Below are positions 6,993 to 10,048 of a stretch of DNA of 10,048 bases, piece after piece (within the stretch, counting starts at the first letter, position 1; each line of letters starts with the position of its first letter). The stretch is from positions 4,182 through 14,229 of the forward strand of contig PLHN01000418.1 in NCBI GenBank assembly GCA_003139975.1, written 5' to 3'. This DNA is from Acidobacteriaceae bacterium. GTDB taxonomy: Bacteria; Acidobacteriota; Terriglobia; Terriglobales; Acidobacteriaceae. Made by a program: the position numbers and the translations under genes. The notes under the pieces are model-generated. The model worked only from the letters and a program-made list of their open reading frames with translations. It was not told the DNA's origin and did no database searches.

Positions 6993-7391
6993 ATGGCCGT
7001 CAGTTTTACTGGCACCTGGATCGCAGATTTGTCCAAGAGCAGGTTCCTCGGGCCAATGCCGAAAGCCGTCACGATAAGGATCGAGCATTCAGACCCGGAG
7101 TTGCGGGAAGAAGTGCTGGCCACGAGATCGGATGGGGGCGAGGAGCGGCTCCTCTTTCATTGCTCGACAAACGGCGGGCCGGACAAATGCCTGCTCAACG
7201 GCAAGCCCATCCGCGGCACGGCACAATGGCAAGGCGATGAACTGGTAATCGAATCATGGATGCAGTTTGGTACAAAGGAAATGCATTTTTGCGACTACTG
7301 GCCGCTAGGTGCCGACGGGCGGACGCTCACGATGGAACATCGCAAAGGTGACCTGGCTGGGCAGATGACCGTTCTCGAAAGAGCCGCATAG
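6993..7391 (+). CDS. Hypothetical protein of the FTGTW small beta-barrel type, 132 aa
   Basis: The opening FTGTWIADLSKSRFLGPMPK (residues 5-24), followed by a VTIRIEH strand, is a pattern I associate with a recurring family in Acidobacteriota, probably a small lipocalin-like barrel; no biochemical role is known to me. The remainder alternates short strands (EERLLFHC, DELVIES, TLTMEHR) and ends in MTVLERAA. There are three cysteines (C57, C66, C100). An ATG at 6939 is in frame but lies in the terminator loop, so 6993 is preferred; its ribosome binding site (GGAAAG) is mediocre. Family members as I know them often carry a signal peptide, but none is visible here. The lipid kinase gene starts 160 bp downstream on the same strand. 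Confidence 0.75.
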   Translation: MAVSFTGTWIADLSKSRFLGPMPKAVTIRIEHSDPELREEVLATRSDGGEERLLFHCSTNGGPDKCLLNGKPIRGTAQWQGDELVIESWMQFGTKEMHFCDYWPLGADGRTLTMEHRKGDLAGQMTVLERAA

Positions 7392-7551
7392 TCCCTGGCA
7401 GGCGCGCACCGAACCTGACAACTACCACCGCCCGCCCATTGCTTCTCTGCGCTAAACTCAATCCAAGGCAAGTAGATTGACGGGAACCTTGGCCCGTCGC
7501 AACATTGACGCGAAGGACAGCCCCGTCCATCGCCCGTGAAGAACAGGGTGC

Positions 7552-8505
7552 ATGCGCAAAGCCACGATTCTGTTTAATCCCAATTCCGGCCGCGGCCACA
7601 AGCGCCGTGACCGCGAACTGGATATTGCCATCGGCATCATCCAGTCCGCCGGCGTGCACACCGAACTGACTGTCTGCCGTTCGAGCCATGAGGCGACCAT
7701 CCACGCGCGCTATGCGATCGCCGGGGGCAGTGACACCGTGTTTGCCTGCGGAGGCGATGGCACGATTCACGACGTCATTCAGGAACTGGCGGGCACGCCC
7801 GTTGCGCTCGCCATTCTTCCCTTCGGCACGGCAAACGCGCTGGCCCACGATCTTGGTCTGCCCTTGCGCCCCAGCGAGGCGGCGCTTGCCGCGGTTAGCG
7901 GCACGGTGCGGCGCATTCCGCTTGGCCGCGTCGAGTATCGGGATTTCACCGGCAAATCGTGTGCGCGTTTTTTCACCGTTGCGGCGGGAATCGGCGTCGA
8001 TGCCCACCTCTTTTACAAACTCAACTCCGATCTCAAAAACCGCGGCGGCATGGCTGCTTATTACTGGAAAGCCTGGCAGCTCTGGGCCACATATCGCATG
8101 CGGCGCTTCGAAGTTGAATACTCGAACGGCAGCGGACACAAGCAGCGGGCGCTGCTCACTGAGCTGCTCGCGGTGCGCATTCGCTACTTCGGGAACATTC
8201 TCCGCGAGCTTGTGCCGGGAGCCCACCTCGACCACCCCGAACTCCGCGCCGTCATGTGCCGCACCGACAGCCGCAACGCCTATTTGCAATATGTGGCGGC
8301 TACTCTTCTCGGATGGCGCGAGCGCAAAGTCGACGGCATTGACGTGGTCAGCTGCTCCGAGCTTACCTGCCGCGTGCCCGAGCAAATCGATGCCGCCGAG
8401 CGCGTCTACGTCGAAGCCGACGGCGAACTGATCGGCCGCCTGCCGGCGCGCATGACCATGCAGGCGGATGCGCTGTCGCTGGTCGTGCCAACGAGCAAGA
8501 ATTGA
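7552..8505 (+). CDS. Diacylglycerol kinase family lipid kinase
   Basis: A 317-aa cytoplasmic or membrane-associated enzyme that transfers phosphate from ATP to a lipid hydroxyl, as in the DgkB/YegS group (diacylglycerol, sphingoid or related lipids). The family motifs run in order: NPNSGRG (10-16 region, nucleotide loop), GGDGT (67-71, the ATP-binding signature), PFGTANALAHDLGLP (90-104), AAGIGVDA (144-151), and VEADGE (287-292), whose DGE is the conserved C-terminal acidic motif. Length is normal for the family, with the catalytic domain at about 1-125 and the beta-sandwich domain after it. Only a weak ribosome binding site (AGGG) precedes the ATG, but no better start is in frame. No terminator is seen after it. 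The actual lipid substrate cannot be deduced. A long antisense frame covers this gene and is a codon-bias shadow. Confidence 0.93.
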   Translation: MRKATILFNPNSGRGHKRRDRELDIAIGIIQSAGVHTELTVCRSSHEATIHARYAIAGGSDTVFACGGDGTIHDVIQELAGTPVALAILPFGTANALAHDLGLPLRPSEAALAAVSGTVRRIPLGRVEYRDFTGKSCARFFTVAAGIGVDAHLFYKLNSDLKNRGGMAAYYWKAWQLWATYRMRRFEVEYSNGSGHKQRALLTELLAVRIRYFGNILRELVPGAHLDHPELRAVMCRTDSRNAYLQYVAATLLGWRERKVDGIDVVSCSELTCRVPEQIDAAERVYVEADGELIGRLPARMTMQADALSLVVPTSKN

Positions 8506-8675
8506 GAAGCTGAAATGCGGCGTCTTCACAGCGAGATTGTGGACAGCTCAGTTAGCTCCGCCAAGCGCCCCACGTTTGCCCGTGTGCTTCCGCAAAAAAG
8601 TCCTGCAGCGGCGAACCCTTTGCCCCGTGTTTTTCGTTGTTATAGGTAGAGGCTTGTTAGGACCGACCTGAGCCC

Positions 8676-8682
8676 GAGGAGG
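8676..8682 (+). promoter_or_regulatory. Ribosome binding site fixing the GTG start of the ABM-like gene
   Basis: GAGGAGG lies 6 nt before the GTG at 8689, an almost full anti-Shine-Dalgarno match. The next in-frame ATG is 20 codons on, inside the conserved domain, so GTG is the start. Confidence 0.8.
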
Positions 8683-8688
8683 TTCCCA

Positions 8689-9060
8689 GTGGTTGCCCGC
8701 AAGGTTGCTGCACGGTTGAAACCGGATTCGCTCACGGAATTTACGAATCTCATGGAGCGGGAGATTCTGCCTTGGCTGCGAAAGCAGGACGGCTTTCTGG
8801 ACTTGATCGTTCTGGCGGTCCCGCATTGCAGAGAAGTCGCAACGATCAGCTTTTGGGATGAAAAGGCGAATGCGCATTTTTATAACTCAGCCGGTTATCC
8901 AGAAGCGTTGAGAATGCTGGAAACTCTGCTGGACGGGCCTCCCTACGTCAAGACGTTTGATGTCGTCGGGTCGACCTTTCAAGGACTCGGCCTGGCGCCG
9001 CCGCGAGTACAACCTCTGCTCCCTGGGGCCAGGCCGGCGCAGCTTGGTTTTGCCGGCTAA
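8689..9060 (+). CDS. ABM-like dimeric alpha-beta barrel protein
   Basis: A 123-aa small cytoplasmic protein with the layout of the antibiotic biosynthesis monooxygenase (ABM)-like superfamily: a first strand (VARKVAARL, 2-10), a helix (SLTEFTNLMEREILPWLRKQ, 14-33), GFLDLIVL (35-42), EVATISFWD (49-57) and a second helix from EKANAHFYNSAGYPEAL onward. The FWDEKANAHFYNSAGYPEAL stretch is typical of members annotated only as putative quinol monooxygenases or hypothetical proteins. The reaction is unknown. Residues 98-123 form a Pro/Gly/Leu-rich tail not expected for the domain. The GTG start is supported by GAGGAGG. It follows the lipid kinase by 183 bp, with a possible but weak promoter-like TTATAG in the gap. 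No terminator is evident downstream. Confidence 0.78.
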   Translation: MVARKVAARLKPDSLTEFTNLMEREILPWLRKQDGFLDLIVLAVPHCREVATISFWDEKANAHFYNSAGYPEALRMLETLLDGPPYVKTFDVVGSTFQGLGLAPPRVQPLLPGARPAQLGFAG

Positions 9061-9467
9061 GGACCAGCACACCTCCGGGGGGACGTGGGACCGTTTCATG
9101 GAGCCCTTGTACCCTTGCAATTCCTTGTTGTGTCATCCGACACGCTCGGGTCGAGGGGAGCCCATCACAGGTTCCCACCCGGAGCGCAATTCTTAGTGAG
9201 TGTGACCGCCGTTTCGTCAATAATCCGAAAAGAGGCCCACCGGAGTCTTCCGTTTCTCGAAACCCAATTCACCCGACGCCGCCTGGGACGCGGAAGAGAA
9301 TTAGTAAAGACACCCGGCAACCGCGATCCGCTTTGAGCGGACAATACGTGCAGATTCGAACTCTGGAATCGGCCTTGGAACTGGAGCGGCGATCTGTTCG
9401 CCTCTTGTCTTCATGGAGGGTAGCGTGCAATAGTTGTGCCCATATTTTCGAGGAGCCCCTGGCCACC
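9061..9467. other. Non-coding gap before the TonB receptor gene
   Basis: These 407 bases hold no frame that reads like a protein. I see only small dyads: TCCGCT/AGCGGA with a 3-nt loop (9327-9341) and GTGTC/GACAC with a 4-nt loop (9130-9143). A weak promoter-like pair, TTGTCT (9405-9410) and AATAGT (9429-9434) with 18-nt spacing, lies just before the receptor gene and would give a leader of roughly 30 nt. The length would suit a regulated upstream region for the receptor, but no known operator is recognised. Confidence 0.55.
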
Positions 9468-10048
9468 ATGACCTCGTACTTCCCCAGAATTGGTTCCCGC
9501 ATTGCCATTTCCCTGGCTGCTTGCCTGATGGTACTGGGCGGCAAGCAATCTGCGGCACAACAAGCAACCGCGCAGATCACGGGTACGATCCGCGACACGA
9601 CGCACGCCATCGTGGTCGGCGCCAAAGTCACGCTCAAGAACACCGACACCAACATTGCGCGCAGCGCGACCTCCAACAAGGACGGCGATTACCTATTCAC
9701 ACTGGTGCCGATCGGAACGTATGAAATTTCGGTTGAGCAAACGGGATTCAGCAAGTACGTCCGCCGGGGCATCACGCTGGAAATCAACCAGAACGCGCAC
9801 CTGGACGTGGATTTGAGAGTCGGGACCACCAGCCAGGTGGTGGAAGTCTCCGGCGACGTGTCGCAGGTGGACACGGTCAGCGCGACGCTAGGGAAGGTGG
9901 AGACGACACAGCGCATTCTGCAGCTTCCATTGGTAGATCGCGACACGATGCAACTGGGACTGCTGCAGGCAGGTGTTTTCGCTCCGGACCAGGACGACGG
10001 ATCGGGCAATCCCTTCTCCGTGAGCGGGCAGCGCTCGGAGTCGATGAC
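9468..10048 (+). CDS. TonB-dependent receptor, Oar-like, N-terminal part (runs off the window)
   Basis: An outer-membrane beta-barrel transporter; only the first 193 residues are present. A signal peptide (1-30: Arg-containing start, IAISLAACLMVLGG core, SAAQQ cleavage region) precedes a carboxypeptidase-regulatory-like Ig domain (about 34-120), with AQITGTIRDTT, VGAKVTLKNTDT, TSNKDGDYLFTLVPIGTYEI and GFSKYVRRGI, the usual order for SusC/Oar-type receptors. The start of the plug follows: VEVSGDVSQVDT, VETTQRILQLPLVDRDTMQL (144-163) and FSVSGQRSES. This combination is highly expanded in Acidobacteriota, where such receptors are presumed to take up large substrates such as glycans or peptides; this one's cargo is unknown. 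The start at 9468 has GAGGAG 12 nt upstream, a little far. No truncation or frameshift is seen in the visible part. Confidence 0.92.
   Translation, partial: MTSYFPRIGSRIAISLAACLMVLGGKQSAAQQATAQITGTIRDTTHAIVVGAKVTLKNTDTNIARSATSNKDGDYLFTLVPIGTYEISVEQTGFSKYVRRGITLEINQNAHLDVDLRVGTTSQVVEVSGDVSQVDTVSATLGKVETTQRILQLPLVDRDTMQLGLLQAGVFAPDQDDGSGNPFSVSGQRSESM

Noticed and set aside
7477..7505. TTGACG with CAACAT 17 nt later as a promoter for the lipid kinase, overlapping a GACGGG/CCCGTC dyad
   Set aside because: The -10 element matches only three of six consensus bases. The dyad is short, so neither a promoter nor an operator is well supported.
7327..8529. 400-aa minus-strand frame antisense to the lipid kinase, longer than the kinase itself
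   Set aside because: The plus strand carries every family motif in order. The antisense frame has low-complexity Ala/Arg/Gly/Val content, no recognisable domain and no ribosome binding site, and is a shadow of GC-rich codon bias.
8515..8649. 44-aa plus-strand frame starting 9 nt after the lipid kinase stop
   Set aside because: It has only a weak ribosome binding site and an Arg/Ser/Pro-rich sequence with no recognisable features, so it cannot be told from chance.
9085..9336. 83-aa plus-strand frame in the gap before the TonB receptor
   Set aside because: It has no ribosome binding site, an Arg/Pro-rich composition, and no resemblance to any family I know.

Overview
The window looks like a chromosomal stretch from a GC-rich member of the Acidobacteriota. 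This is an inference from gene style: an Oar-like TonB-dependent receptor with an N-terminal carboxypeptidase-regulatory domain, a secreted protein with tandem Ig-like and HYDIN-like (choice-of-anchor D) domains, and a small protein of the FTGTW...DLxKSxF type. No marker here fixes the taxon.

Layout. Bases 1 to about 281 are the 3' half of the RNase P RNA gene (rnpB, + strand), cut by the window edge and carrying an unusually long hairpin arm. Bases 282-646 are non-coding and hold a diverged second copy of the rnpB 3' flank, several hairpins and a 14-bp palindrome. Bases 647-5130 hold three minus-strand genes for exported proteins: a 263-aa protein with its own promoter and a structured leader, then a 195-aa protein and a 944-aa multidomain protein separated by only 28 bp and probably co-transcribed. 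Next comes a minus-strand aldo/keto reductase (5441-6439) with a clear intrinsic terminator.

From 6626 onward everything reads on the plus strand: a 58-aa small protein with its own promoter, strong ribosome binding site and a textbook terminator; a 132-aa FTGTW-type protein; a diacylglycerol-kinase-family lipid kinase; an ABM-like (dimeric alpha-beta barrel) protein starting at GTG; a 407-bp gap; and the beginning of a TonB-dependent receptor that runs off the right edge.

No mobile element, CRISPR array, tRNA or defence system is visible. The left genes suggest export and cell-surface functions; the right genes are a loose set of small-molecule, lipid and surface functions with no evident single pathway. 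I found no convincing new multigene system. The most noteworthy items are the expanded rnpB arm, the duplicated rnpB flank, the structured leader of the 263-aa gene and the self-contained 58-aa gene.
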